DNA of 64,000 nt from Adiantum capillus-veneris (GCA_014529385.2 CM043957.1:70056003-70120002), one strand, 5' to 3'. Positions 1 to 12,365 are shown, counted from the first letter of the stretch. The notes: generated by a model from the letters alone, not told the origin. Numbers and translations are program-made.

Positions 1-1069
1 TCCTGTGTTGGCACATAAGCCAAGCTGATCTCTCCTTCTGAGAGCCTCTCCTTGACATAGTGGTAATGCACCTCAATGTGCTTTGTGCGAGCATGAACAC
101 TTGGGTTCCTGGCAACTGTCAATGCGCTCTAGCTACAAGTTTAGATAGTGTTGGCAGTGTCCTGTCCAACACCCAAATCGGCCATAAGGCATCTGAGCCA
201 TACACATTGAACAGTAGCTGTGAAGACTGCCCTGTACTCAGCCTCACAACTAGAAGTGGCCATAGTAGGTTGCTTCTTGCTCAACCATGATGTACATAAA
301 CTGCCAAGCATGAAACAAAAACCACTTGTGGACACTCACGTGTCAAAACAACCAGCCCAATCTGAGTCCAAAAAAGCATGTATCTCTGGTGGCAATGATC
401 CCCCCTTGGGATATAACAATCCAAGATGTATAGTGCCACTCAAGTTGCAGAAAATCCTCTTGACTGCCTGCCAATGTTTTGACCCTGGTCTATGCATAAA
501 TCTACTGACGTGTGAGATTGCAAACTAAATATCCGATCTCGTGTTGCATACATAAATGAGGCATCCAACAACAGTTTGGTAAAGAGTGACATTTGCATGA
601 TCAGAAGCATCATGAAGACTCAATTTCAAACCTGTTTCTATGGGAGTGGCAATAGATTTTCAATCCTCAATTCCAAACTTACATAGCAATGTTTCTATGT
701 AACTTTTCTGACACAAGTCAATACCACCATCACACTGCTTAAACTATATGCCCAAGTAATGATGCAACTAGCCCCAAATCTTTTATCTTGAAAGTAGCAT
801 TCATATGAGCCTTAAATTCAGCAATATGTCTCTAATTTGGTATAGTGATCAACAAATTATCTACAAAAGAATCACGAGAAGTACATCGCCCTCACACTTG
901 ACATACAATGTGCTTTTTGTTGGAATGTTATGAAAGCCTCGTTTGACCAAATGAGTGTCAGCTTTCTCATACAAGCACAAGGAGATTGCTTCAACCCATA
1001 CAAAGCCTTCTTACATTTGCACACTTTGTCCTCTTGTCCTTTCTTGACAAAACCGTGAGGCTGTGTTAC
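1..1069 (-). pseudogene. Copia element A, RNase H/RT relic (left piece)
   Basis: Degenerate copy of the RNase H and C-terminal RT part of a Ty1/Copia polyprotein. It aligns base for base, with scattered substitutions and indels, to 17490-18560 of element D. Short open stretches keep family motifs on the minus strand, for example SWLSKKQPTMATSSCEAEY (about 141-335), the RNase H core of Copia elements. Frameshifts and stops separate the pieces, so it cannot be functional. Its 3' LTR lies left of the window. Removing B, C and D makes A run on through 11438-11556 and 17074-17094, so it is the oldest layer here. Confidence 0.9.
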
Positions 1070-2070
1070 AATGGGAGGGTGCCTAACCTTACTCCTATCT
1101 TATTGCAGACATACCGAGAACCACGAATATAATTGTCAATCCATGGGATGAAGCTGACTTGACTAGTGCATAGAGGCTACAAGAGCTTGTCAATATCTTG
1201 GAAAACAACAAGCAACTCGCATCTAACTCAGGCTACACTCATAAGACTGAAATCACCAAAAGCTAATCGCTCATTGGCAAACAAATCACATCTGTTACAG
1301 CATCAAACGACATCCAAACATTACGAAACCTATAGAAAATGTTTATAAGACCTAAGCACACATGCTTATGGTCTCAAATCTCACTTTAGGTCAAGTTTAA
1401 AAATCACGATTATTAACAACAATGAGTTCTTGACTTAGTCATTTTCAAGCCCCCAAAATGCATCTAAATGCTTAGTAATGATGCCCCAATACCCCGCCTA
1501 TACTTAGTGTATAATTTTTAAGCTTAAATTCTTACTTATGATGAAATTAGGCTGCGGGTCGACGATGCCAAAAGCTACGGATTACCATAAAATTCTTACA
1601 TCAATGCATAGAGCTCTTAGCGCGGTTGCAACGCAATAGACGGCACTGCAATGTGACAAGCGGGAAGGGAATAGGAAGCACGAGAAGGAGAGAAGTGAGC
1701 GTCGTTAGCTCACACTGTATTCTATTATCCAAAACCTAATCATAAAATTTACAAAGTTGGCTTTTATACCTTAGCCAAGGTCTAAAATGTGTAATGTCCA
1801 GCGCCCAAGACCTTTGAGGCTCCACACTTATTGTATCTGCAACCCAGGTACACTAAGTGACCTATGCTTTACATCTTGGAACTCTTATTGAGTCTGTAAC
1901 ACGTTACAATTATCACAATGGCTAAATAAATCGAGAAATTACAATACATGACCATTTTGGAAAAATGTGTAACTCTAATCTTTACTGCTTCTTCATGTTG
2001 GTCTTCGATGCGCATTCATACCTCTTCGGTCTTTAGCAGCTTTTGTTAACTGACATTGACTCAGTTAACA
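1070..2070 (-). repeat. Element B 3' LTR
   Basis: Direct repeat of 10435-11432 with mainly point differences. The outer end reads AAT where the partner has TGT, so the terminal dinucleotide has mutated. The inner end carries a hairpin (2044-2070): TGTTAACTGA, a 7-nt loop, then TCAGTTAACA. The PPT abuts it at 2071. Confidence 0.9.
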
Positions 2071-2084
2071 TTCCCCCCTTCCGA
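2071..2084 (-). other. Element B poly-purine tract
   Basis: On the minus strand AATCGGAAGGGGGGAA directly precedes the LTR start TGTTAAC. This is the plus-strand primer position of an LTR retrotransposon and fixes B on the minus strand. Confidence 0.85.
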
Positions 2085-3213
2085 TTTTAATGCCTGTCCT
2101 CGAGCACTATTGAAAAGTGTCCGTGGAGGTTGTGGAAGGTTTTTGATTGGGTGTTGATGGGCTGATTGTCTTCATTTGTTGTTGAATTTGTTGATGAGGT
2201 TCAATTACAACATCTTCATTGGTCAAAATATGTCGGTTGTGAGTGATGATGTTGCATTTGTCCGTTGTAATAGCATAATGATGAGGCTACTATTTATTTA
2301 TGAAAAGTATGTACAAGGGAAGTAGAATGATGAGGTTCTAAATTAGGGTCTAATACGTGGATGACCAAAGGGAAAAAAACCCAGTGGAAAAAAAGTGCCT
2401 TTGGAATACGTGCATTATTGGGGTACTTACTAGCATTGAAAATATTAATAAAGTACTCAAGGGATTATTTGCTGATAGATATGGAATTAAAAAGGCATCA
2501 AATATGAGAGGGTAGCATGATGGAACATTGGTTTGCGTGTTGTAGTCCACTCAAGGTGCATGGGTGGAAGCAAAAAAAAAGAGTGTCTAACGCATATGTC
2601 CAATGATGGGACATCCTATTTATGCATACACAAAAATGCATGGAAAACAATATGCTGTGAAAGAAAGATCTTGAGGGGTTCTTCAGAAAGATAGTGTAGC
2701 CATAAAAGCATACGACATGGCTTTACAAGCTGGCACCCCTTTAAGATTGGTTTTCGTTGTCGAGGATATGTGCTCTCATCTTATTGTGCACTGGGCGTGA
2801 GTGTTGGACTCTACGACACTCCACCATGATTAGGTTAATAGACTTTGACTCTTATGCTTATCTTGTCAAGCATGAGCGACATGACTTAGATATGCTCAAC
2901 TCTTCCAGCTTGAGCGTAAGCCTAATAACTATGACTCTTAGCACAAAGTTTAAAATGACTTGAAGCTTTTGGGTCTAATGCTTTGCTCATTTTATGGCTG
3001 AGCAACCGACTCTGACTATGTGAAAGAATGTTTTTTGCACCCTAGCAAATTGACTTTTTATATTCTTGTGCTTACTACAAATATTTCTTCAGGTAAAAGC
3101 AAGCTTGAAAAAGGATTAGTGAAGGACCAAGTTGGCATTGAAGATTTCTTTTGCCATACCTGTTTTATCTTCTTTGAACCTGCATTCGTGTTGGTTGGGT
3201 CGTTCTTCTTTGA
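2085..3213 (-). other. Element B 3' untranslated interior
   Basis: Stretch between the last coding relic and the PPT. Only short chance ORFs occur, and I recognise no motif. It lies wholly inside element B. Confidence 0.5.
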
Positions 3214-3720
3214 CTATGAAGATTCCATTATTTGTTTGATTCTCCAATTGGGCATGTTGATAGGAGTCTTTGATGTTGTTGTAGGCCTCTGTTGGCTGTC
3301 GGCATCTGACTTTTGACTCGATTTATTGAAAGACTTGGAAATCCAAATCTTTTGAGGACCTTTGTAACTCCTTTGTTGACTTTGCTTAGCTCTAAGTCTT
3401 GTTGGGATCTTGAGATCTTCATGCAAGTCTTGTGTAGTTGTCGTTGGCTTTGTGGTTGATTGGTAGCCAAATCTTTGTACAGCCTGTGTAGAATCCTTGT
3501 CCAAGAGGAAAATTCTTTGAGATCCGTCTCTGTTTTGTATCCTCTTGAGAGTTGTGGTAGACTTCAGCATCTTTTGATGTTGTTCTATTGTATACCTGCT
3601 TCTTAGGTATCCTAGGACAAAGTTGATACCTTGTGGACCTTCTTTCTTGGGAGGGACTTGACGTTTCTTCATATACTTTAACCTGCGGTTTTTGCACTCA
3701 TATTTGTCTGTCACCTCCAT
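3214..3720 (-). pseudogene. Element B C-terminal basic tail ORF
   Basis: A 168-aa open frame on the minus strand, very rich in Lys, Arg, Ser, Thr and Gln, without a recognisable domain. It contains KIWISKS, and an overlapping frame contains KIWLPI. These resemble the WIPK/WVPK motifs in the tail of the F/G polyprotein (27336-28034). The likeness suggests a shared family of basic C-terminal tails, but it is short and could be chance. It is the most 3' coding relic of B and ends about 1.1 kb before the PPT. I do not know its function. Confidence 0.4.
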
Positions 3721-4271
3721 AGTACTCCTGTTCTTTTAAGCTCCATTGTGATGCTATGCATCCCATGTGTTTGTTTTTCTGTGTTGATTTCCTATCTTTA
3801 ATCCAAACTGGATGATTGACTTTGACTAAATTGCTCAGAACAAACACTTGCTTGACTTTCCTTTTCTTTCTTGAGTACTTTGGTTGATATACCTTTGATT
3901 TTATGGGTGTCTCCTTAGAGGTTTTAGTTGGGTCAGCAAGTGACTTTAATTTTTGAAAGCCTGACTTACTAGAAGTATCTGATCCACGGGGTTTTTTTTA
4001 TGGAAAGGCATATGCTATCACACCTTCTGTGCTAATCAAAGGAGGTTCCACTTTAGATTCTATTTTTGTCTATCAGATTTGTTGATGAATCTTGTGTCGT
4101 TTTCAACTTTGATTCCATCATTAATGGTACCTATAAATGTTGTTGGCTACCTCTTAGAAAAGAGAGTATTAGCATTTTATCTTCTTTGTAAGCCTTGTGT
4201 TGGTCTAACCACTGATGTCCAAGGATGACATCTGCAAGCATTTCCTTTGAAGGCTTTACCTGAAACTTTAC

Positions 4272-5220
4272 CTACTCTTCATGATTTTGGATGCTAAGGG
4301 TAGCAACCATCTCTTCTTGACTTGTCGCTTTACCTATGATTTCTCTGTTATCTGGCTTGCCTTGTGTAATCTCGAGAATGCTCTGAATGTTGTCTGCAAC
4401 CATATTGCAATTTTCTTCTTTATCCAGTAGAGCATTGCATCTGACACTTGCTCCTTTTGTATTGCTTAGAACTATAGCTATTCTCATTGTTGGTTCTATT
4501 GAAGATCTTTGTCCTGCTTTTGCCATGGTCTCATCTTGATCTAGTTGTGTCTCTATGGAGGGTGGCTTGAGACTCTATTTTCAAATCTGACTTACATCGG
4601 TTGAGTTGACTGGCAATGTCTACATTTGTGGACTTCTTATAACTTCTTGGTTGTTTGCAATCCCGTTCTTATTTACTTCTAGCTTTGGTGGCATTCTCTG
4701 CTCAATAGCTTTCGTGGTTGCTCTTTGTTCTGTTTGATCTGAACTTGCTACTGCCTGATTTGATTTAAGCTCTTCTCGAATTCTATTCGATAGAGATGAA
4801 TCAAATTCAATAAGATCTGCTTTGATATAAGTCTCCATTTTAATTGTGCTTGACGACCTTGTTCTGTCGTCCGTGGGTGACCAGTCTTTGTCTTTATTCT
4901 TTGTTGTCTGTGATGACTCCATCATGTTTGCATTATGTATCTCTAACATCTTTTGGGCCATTGGCATTCCCATTATGATGTTGTCTGGAATATCTATTGT
5001 TGTGATCACGTGGAATTGGGCAGTTTTGTTCTGTAGACTGACTTCAATGGTGGTGGAGATGATTCCCTAGCATTCTACTCGTTTGTCTCCTGATATGCTC
5101 ACAAATTCAGCAGCATCTTCCAACTGTGATTGGCCACATCTTTTCCGAGTGCAAAAAGACATGAGGTTCTTGTCTAGTTGAAAATCTAGCTTTACTTCTC
5201 TTGACAGCTTTTATTTGTTT
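4272..5220 (-). pseudogene. Element B retropepsin-like relic
   Basis: Broken minus-strand frames. Around 4940-5180 they read EFVSISGDKRVEC, then a stop, GIISTTIEV, FHVITTIDIPDNIIMGMP. Hydrophobic strands ending in IIMGMP match the C-terminal half of retroviral-type aspartic proteases (ILGxP motif). The place where DTG/DSG should stand reads LDKNLMSF, so the active site is lost or mutated. Downstream (4272-4526, 4620-5009) are charged, low-information ORFs. Position after the Gag-like part fits protease. The identification rests on one half of the fold only. Confidence 0.45.
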
Positions 5221-5405
5221 TTACCAACAATGTTGCACTTGATCGTCTCAAGATTTCTTTCTGTATTGACTGCTTTTGATGTGGAAGTGTCCTTTGGTTG
5301 AGTTTTATCTGCATTTTTTTTGCTTTGACCACCTGATTCAATCGATGTTGGCTCCATTGGCTGTAATATTGCACTTTTTGGTTGCAACTGTTGAGAATTG
5401 TCAGC

Positions 5406-8260
5406 CTACATTTGTGTAACCTTTGATCTTAAAAGATCCATTGTACTTTCTGGAAGAATCTGTCTCTTTGGAGGAGATTTTGGTGGTGAGCTTTGTGTAG
5501 ATTTCTGAACTTTAGCTTTCATTGATTTTGACTTTTCTATCACCTGTTTTGGCAGCTTGAGGCTTTGCATCATCTTCAGATAGTCTTTGACTTCAGTCGG
5601 GCCATCCATAGGGGTTTGTACAAGGTCATGGTATTACTGATATTCATTACCATGTGCATCTCGATACGCATATGTGAGTTTGGTCACAGAAAATTGGTTG
5701 AATACTATTGGATTTGTCGGCTTTTGACTTTGACTTATGGAGATCAGTTGAAACTTTTGTCCCTAATGATCTTCATAGAAGAATTTCTCTGCAGATTTTG
5801 ATGGTTTCTGGGTCAGTGGAAAACTTCCAACAACTATATGATCTTCCAATGGTTTTCGCTTTGAAGGGGTCTGCTGGCTAGAAGTTCTTGGGCTTCTATT
5901 TGGTGTATCATTTCCTAGTACTAGAGCTGAGCTTGAGGAATTTGTTGCTCCCCCCTTCCTAGGGTGATCACTATAACCTGCTTCATTGTAAGAGTTCAAA
6001 ATTGTTTGGCTCTTGTTTAGTCTCACATTTTGGGACTGTGAAGGTACACTTTGGGTAGCATTGTTGATGTTTGGCATCTGTAAACCTTCTGCATAGTTTT
6101 CTATGTATCTCCTTGAAACATGACAAATTATTCCCCAAGTCTAGTTGTAGATAGCATTATCTTTGCCTTGATATTGTCCATCCCATGGATCTCCTATGAT
6201 ATGAGCTTCTGTGATTTCAGGACCCAAGGCATCATAGATGCTAGACTCTCGTCTATATCTACGATTGTTTTGGTCAAAGTATATGCTCATTGGGTTACAA
6301 CATCGAAGCTTGATTTTTAATGGAGAAGAGTTTGGATCTGAATAGATTTCTGGGTTCACTCGGATAATGTCCTTCAGCTCTAAAGAGGATGGACTATATT
6401 AGATTCTTTCCTCTAGAATGAACCATCCTTTTTTATCTATCACTGGGCGCACTTCTATGAGCTGGTATGTGGGACGTTCAAACACTAGTTGATTCTTTTT
6501 GTACAGTTTCCCTTTTTGGTTTACATAGTGTGAATATGAATTATGTGTGCCATACAATGCTAATAGCATTGTATGGCACACATTGTACAACATTTTGTTT
6601 GATGTGTCCCTTAGACTCTTGAATGATAGCACACTTGTGGCATGGATGCAAAATCATTTGCATAATTAACAGTCTTTTCAACATTTTGTGATATCTGGAC
6701 ACCTTGACCAAATTCATGCAGGAATTTGTTGTTCAAAGAATCAATTTTAAGCTTTTCAGGCGAAGGCACATCTATATGCTGATTTTGAACTTGCAGTTCT
6801 TTTAGTGGTGTTTCTAATGGTAATGCAAAATCATCCGATTGCATTAAAAGTAACAAGTTAGATGCACTTACATTGAGCTTCACATTTACAATTTTCTCTG
6901 TAACTTGCTTGGCAGTTGATGTGTCCCTATTGTCTGGGTTTCTTGGACAATCTTCAAAAAAATATCCACCTTTTTGTCCACAATCTGAGCAATACGCCAT
7001 GACTGGTGGTATTTCATTTGGTTCTGTCACGTCAAGCTCTTGCAGAGGAGTTTTCGCATCTACGCTTGCCAAGTTGTCAGCATCTTCTTTTAAAACACTA
7101 AGCATCAAGCTGTAGATTGCTCTGCCTTGACCTTGTATTGTCTTTGGCTTGGTTCTCCATTAGATTGTCTTCAATTGGTTGATCTATTGGATCTTGAAAT
7201 TCCAGCTCTCGACAATAGATATGACCACTATAATCCATGTACAATGACCCTGATTGCATATGCACTAAATGGATGCTTTGCTGGCTTGTGCAGGTTGTTG
7301 GATAACCACTTGGATCAATCTTTTGCACTTCTATCTGCACTTCATTTTTAAGCTTTCAATACCTGGCTCCACAGAAATATGTGAAGATCTGGGATTTCTC
7401 TGAATCTGAATTTACTCTGATCAATAGGATCGTGGCTCCTGTGCTGCTTTTGCCACTCATAAGAAGCCTATGGCCTTTCGGGTTTGTATACAAAACCTTA
7501 TCTCCAATGTAGCCATATAGATGTAACATTCGCTCTGTTGCAACTGTGCATGTGTTGCTACTACTACTCGTTAGCTTCGGTTCTTGTGCATTTGAATTCT
7601 TGGCTCGAGATGAGTCCCTAGCAGATTTTTGTATTGATTAGCAAAAAAATTTCATGTTCGGGTTTCATAAGACTCCTTTTGCCAAAGTACTTTTGACAGT
7701 TGATTGCTCTTAGACTCACAAGAGTTGATTAACTCTAGCTCAAAAGTGTCAGAATTGATTGCAACTTTTGATTTGATGAAAATATGGGCTCTGAATAGCC
7801 TAATCTTTAATCCAATGTGATTTTTGCCCCGATTCATCCGACTGAGTCGAATAGGAAGACATTACATATGTTGAGTCAGAATACGTGTCTAGGACTTCTT
7901 CAAAGATAGTGCCCAATTGATCACCTTGATTCACACTCTCTTCAATGGATACCCTACTAGCGGTCTCTCCAAATATGCCTTGATTTGCTAGTATACGGCC
8001 AGATCTAAAGTTCATATAGACTTGTGAAGCTCTGGATAGAGTACTTACCGGCGGATTAGATTGTTATCCATTTTTCCACTTGACTTGAATTCAATTCCTG
8101 CCAAGATCCCAATTCTTTGCTTGCAACCTGGTTCTTCAATCTGAGCTAAGTGAGTCAGCAAATGAGAATTCCAAATTCTATCCTTGCAAAGAGTTAAAGG
8201 ACTAATCTGCAACCTGGAAACTAAGTTATCATATGTTAATTTTGATCCGATGGAATCCAA
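5406..8260 (-). pseudogene. Element B Gag-like relic
   Basis: A series of minus-strand frames (8045-8260, 7652-8015, 7098-7340, 6611-7108, 6399-6632, 6141-6359, 5763-6077, 5406-5609) interrupted by stops and shifts. The 6611-7108 frame contains YCSDCGQKGGYFFEDCPRNP, a zinc-knuckle-like motif whose histidine is lost and whose spacing is one residue too long. Such a knuckle, first in order after the leader, points to Gag. No major homology region is recognisable by eye. Assignment as Gag is an inference from order and the knuckle. Confidence 0.45.
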
Positions 8261-8344
8261 ACTTAACTAGTGACCTTGTATTATGTTGCTCTAATACTGT
8301 ACAACAAGCTCAAAAGTCCAAAATCTTGTTTCTGGGACTCAAAA

Positions 8345-9880
8345 GGAAATAAACGTGATTATTTACTTTTCTCAAATTTTTACACTTTTTGGCTTGTTTT
8401 GCCAAGTAATCAACTTGTCAAGGTCTTTGAACAAGTTTCACTGAGTTTGAACAAAATTTGTGCAAGTTATCAACTGTTTCATGTCCGCAGATTATGATTC
8501 CAAGAATTTGGCTTAAGTCTCAATTTTGTTATCCAAATTTCACCAAAGTTGATTTGTGGAGTCTACTTGATATGCCTGACCTTGTGGTATACTCATTTGT
8601 GCAAAATTTCTCAATTCTGGAGCGGAATTATTTTGTAATTTTTTGTCAAAATGTTGATACCAACTGGTTAAACAACTCAAGTTAAGCTCCCTAGCCAAGT
8701 TTCACCAAATTTGGATAATTACTGCTCAATTTGTCAACAGTTTTCTGTCCGCAGACTCACTTTACAAATCTGGCCACAATTTTCACTTAAGAGATCCAAA
8801 TCTTACCAAGTTTAATTTGTGTGCTCAATATAACATGATAAAATTGGTGGTATGCTTAGTTAGTCAAAAAAGTTAAAAAATAGGACAAAAGTAAATAATC
8901 GCGATTATTTACTTCTGGTAAATTTTTGCATATTTTTGGTCATTTGAGCATATACACATGTTTAACACTTCAATCTAAGCCTGTGAGTCAAGTTTCACTA
9001 AATTTGAGCAAGATTTACCAAGTCACACTCAAGTTCTCGACAATAAGTACAGATTTCAGTTTTTACCAAGTTTTTGGCATGTTTTGTGATCCAAACTCTA
9101 TGAGCCTTCACAAAACATGTTTGTAATCATGCATAGAGTCTGTGGTATCAACCTTGATCCATTTTGAGCCAAATGCAAAAATACGATTATTTACTTTTGA
9201 CCTAAAATGAACACTTGTTGCAAATTTTTCACTAGACAGTCTTTTTATGACCTGTTTTAAGCCTCTGAGTCAAGTCTCACAGAATTTGAACAAGATTCAT
9301 CAAGTCAGACACAATTTCTCGACAATCAGTACAGATTTTAGTTTTTTTGTCAAGTTTTTGGTCCGTTTTGTGATCCAAACTCTATGAGCCTTTACAAAAT
9401 ATGTTTATACACATGCATAGAGTCTCTGGTATCAACCTTGATCCATTTTGCGCCAAATGCAAAAATGCAATTATTTACTTTTGACCTAAAATGAACACTT
9501 TTTGTAATTTTTTCACTGGACAGTCTTTTTATGACTTGTTTTAAGCCTTTGAGTCAAGTCTCACAGAATTTGAACAAGATTCATCAAATCAAACACAATT
9601 TCTCGACAATCAATATAGATTTCAATTTTTGTCAAGTTTTTGGTCTATTTTGTGATCCAAACTCTATGAGCCTTTACAAAAGATGTTTATACACATACAT
9701 AGAGTTTCTGGTATCAACCTTGGTCACTTTTGAGCTAAGAGTAAATAATCGCGATTATTTACTTTTGGCCCAAAATGAACACTTTTTTCAACTTTTTCAG
9801 TGGAGAGTCTTTTTATGATCTATTTTAAGCCTTTGAGTCAAGTCAAAGCTTAATTTGGCCTAAAATGTCAAGAAAAAGTA
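8345..9880 (-). repeat. Tandem array in element B leader (about 285-bp units)
   Basis: Five to six diverged units. Recognisable boundaries, marked by ATTATTTACTT, lie near 8352, 8640, 8896, 9184, 9469 and 9753. The last three share whole phrases such as CCTAAAATGAACAC and GATCCAAACTCTATGAGCC. Two units (8891-8912 and 9741-9762) carry a perfect 22-bp palindrome at the boundary. On the element strand the array lies between the PBS and the first coding relic, so it is in the 5' leader. Confidence 0.85.
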
Positions 9881-10414
9881 AATCATCTGAGTTTTTGCAA
9901 ACTCTTGAAAATTTATCTCAAATGCGTCCTTAAGCTTACCCACTGGTTCATACAACTTTTAAAGCATAATCTCCGGCTAGATTCACTGGTTGACAGTATT
10001 TTGGTGTTGTTTCAAGCCGTAGACCTAAAATTCTGCAACTTCACATAAACAACTCACAGATGATTCTTTTGGAGTGAGCCACCTCGGATTCTACTTACCC
10101 TACTTTTAGATTCTACTACAACGGGGTTGTGGAAAGTGTCCACAAACACTCGTTTTCTTATTTTTTATGGTTTTTTGAGCATTGATCTTAAGACTTGTCT
10201 TGTCCATCAATCATTCTCACAATTCTAACCTAATCCTACAATCCTACAAGGTACTTAGCAAGTACAATCTACTTCCAAGCTACCTCTACATAGCAAAAAA
10301 CAACACTCTTAAGCTATGCGGTTTTAAAGAGAAAGTTTAACTCTAGGTGAACCTAGAGGAAGTTAATGGACAACTACACAAGACGCTCGTATTTTTCCTA
10401 ATTATGGTCTATTC
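9881..10414 (-). other. Element B leader next to the PBS
   Basis: No ORF and no repeat unit recognised. By position it would hold the packaging and leader RNA signals of element B; nothing in the sequence shows that directly. Confidence 0.4.
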
Positions 10415-10432
10415 GTCCCCGCAACGGCGCCA
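10415..10432 (-). other. Element B primer-binding site
   Basis: The minus strand reads TGGCGCCGTTGCGGGGAC two bases after the 5' LTR end. It is very close to the TGGCGCCGTTGCCGGGGA-type PBS known from many plant Ty3/Gypsy elements. It confirms that the right-hand LTR is the 5' LTR. Confidence 0.85.
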
Positions 10433-10434
10433 AA

Positions 10435-11432
10435 TGTGGGACGGGTGTCTAACCTCACTCCTATCTTATTGCAGACATAGCGAGAACCACGAATATAATT
10501 GTCAATCCATGGGACGAAGCTGACTCGACTAGTGCATAAATGCTACAAGAGATTGTCAATCTCTTGGAAAACAACAAAAAACTTGCATCTAACTCAGGCT
10601 ACACTCATATGACTGAAATCACCAAAAGCTAATCGCTCATCGGCAAACAAATCACATCCATTACAACATCAAAATGTTACGAAACTTCTAGGAAATGTTT
10701 GGAAGACCGAAGCACACATGCTTATGGTCTCAAATCTCACTTTAGGTCAAGTGCAAGAATCGCAATTATTAACACCAATGAGTTTTTGACCTAATCGTTT
10801 TCAATCAACAGAATGCATCTAAATGCTTAGCAATGATGCCCCAATATCCCGCCTATATTTAGTTTATGATTTTTAAGCTTAAATTCCTACTTAAGATAAA
10901 ATTAGGCCGCGGGTCGACGACGCCAAAAGCTATAGATTACCATGAAATACTTATGTCGATGCGTAGAGCTCTTACCTGCGGTTGCAACACAATAGATGGC
11001 ACTGCAATGTGACAACCGGGAAGGAATAGGAAGCGCGAGAAGGAGAGAAGTGAGCGTCGTTAGCTCACGCAGTGTTCTATTATCCAAAACTTAATCATAA
11101 CTTTACAAAGTTTGCTTTTATAGCTTAGCCAAGGTCTAAAATGTGTAATGTTCGGCACCCAAGACCTTTGATGCTCCACACTTATTGTATCTGCAAACCG
11201 GGTACACTAAGTGACCTATGCTTTACATCTTGGAACTCTTATTGAGCCCGTAACACGTTACAATTATCACAATGGCTAAATAAATAAGGAAATTATAATA
11301 CATGATCATTTTGGGAAAATGTGAAAAATGTCTAACTCTAATCTTTACTGCTTCTTCATGTTGGTCTTTGATGTGCATTCGCACGTCTCGGTCTTTAGCA
11401 GCTTCTGTTAACTGACGTTCACTCAGTTAACA
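10435..11432 (-). repeat. Element B 5' LTR
   Basis: Partner of 1070-2070. It keeps the canonical outer TG, and its other end carries the 10-bp-stem hairpin at 11406-11432, followed by the GTTAC target duplication at 11433-11437. Confidence 0.9.
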
Positions 11433-11437
11433 GTTAC

Positions 11438-11556
11438 GTAGACTTCCTAAAAAATTTAGCCATTCAAGAAAGCAGTAACAATATCTGATTGATGTACATC
11501 CCAATCAAAATGAGCTACCAATGAACATAGAAAACGAACAGTAGCCATATGACAAG
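11438..11556 (-). pseudogene. Copia element A, middle piece
   Basis: Continuation of element A after insertion B. It matches D at about 18565-18683 (RT region, downstream of the HGF motif on the minus strand). It ends where element C is inserted. Confidence 0.88.
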
Positions 11557-11645
11557 TGTTAGGAAATAAGACATAGCTAAATCGATTTTTGAGTAGATTA
11601 CTTAATGGAGAGAGATAGATTTCACACATAAGAGATTATAGAGTA

Positions 11646-11690
<45 letters not shown>

Positions 11691-12365
11691 AGAGAGTACA
11701 CACGATATACGTGGTTCACCCAATGTGGGCTACGTCCACGGGAAAGCAACCACTCAATGGCTTTAGCACTTCAAAAGAAGAAGTAGTTTACATAGGGATT
11801 AAACCCTTAATAGAGCTCTCGCCTTGCTTCACTCTCACCACCTCACACTCACCTTGTTGCATCAACTTCACACTATGAAATGTGTGTAGAAATGGCCTCC
11901 TTTTATAGGACAAAAGGGCTGCCCTCTCTTATGAGAGACAGCCATGTGTAGCCGCCCTTGTACGAATAAGTCCAAATTGGACCCTCCAATCCGCCCATGT
12001 GTGGCCGCCCTTGAGAAGACAAGTCCGCTTTTGAATTCGTCCACCGGCCATTGAATTCGGCCACCAGCCCACCGGCCATTGACTTCCGACCACCGGCCAT
12101 TGACTACCGGCCACCGGCCAATCGACCGGTTGGTTTCCGACCACTTTCCGGCCGCCGTTCGGCCATAATATTTCGGCGAAAAGAAATATTCCGGCGAGGA
12201 AAAAAAAATTCTCGCCGAGGCCCCTGATTCTTGTCCGTGAAAATTTGGGTTTCCGGTGAGTGATTTTCCTTCGCACACGATGGCTTCTCCTCATAATGGG
12301 GGTCTTACAAATGTGCCCTTTTACCACAGAAAATTACAAGGGTAAATCAGGCTCCATACTTAACA
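11557..12365 (-). repeat. Element C 3' LTR (809 bp)
   Basis: Direct repeat of 16377-17071. It is 114 bp longer because of an (AC)n run (11647-11687), extra sequence around 11790-11815, and added CCACCGGCCATTGAC-type minisatellite units near 12040-12120. Open frames inside it (about 11868-12327) are shadows of this GC-rich repeat. Confidence 0.92.
11647..11687. repeat. (AC)n microsatellite
   Basis: About 20 AC units inside the element C 3' LTR. The 5' LTR has only a short GA run at the matching place, so the array arose after insertion. Confidence 0.95.

Larger units (their letters stand above)
1070..11432 (-). mobile_element. Element B: 10.4-kb LTR element without visible RT/integrase
   Basis: A complete LTR-to-LTR element on the minus strand. 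The 5-bp direct repeat GTTAC flanks it (1065-1069 and 11433-11437), and the flanks rejoin to give uninterrupted Copia A, which proves the boundaries. LTRs are about 1.0 kb; the 5' LTR is the right one. PBS (10415-10432) and PPT (2071-2084) are in place. The 8.4-kb interior holds a long leader with tandem repeats, then broken frames with a zinc-knuckle-like motif and a retropepsin-like stretch. I find no YxDD, RNase H or DD-E motif. It fits a large non-autonomous derivative that borrows RT and integrase. Loss of pol by decay is the alternative, but the coding relics look like Gag/PR throughout. Confidence 0.85.

Noticed and set aside
10121-10165. 14-mer AGTGTTTGTGGACA shared by the B leader and the inner LTR-like start of F.
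   Set aside because: Too short and without flanking similarity; treated as chance.
11868-12327. Overlapping 65-136 aa ORFs in the element C LTRs (also 16605-16947).
   Set aside because: They lie inside LTR repeats, several frames are open at once because of GC-rich CCGGCCA units, and they are not kept intact between the two LTRs.
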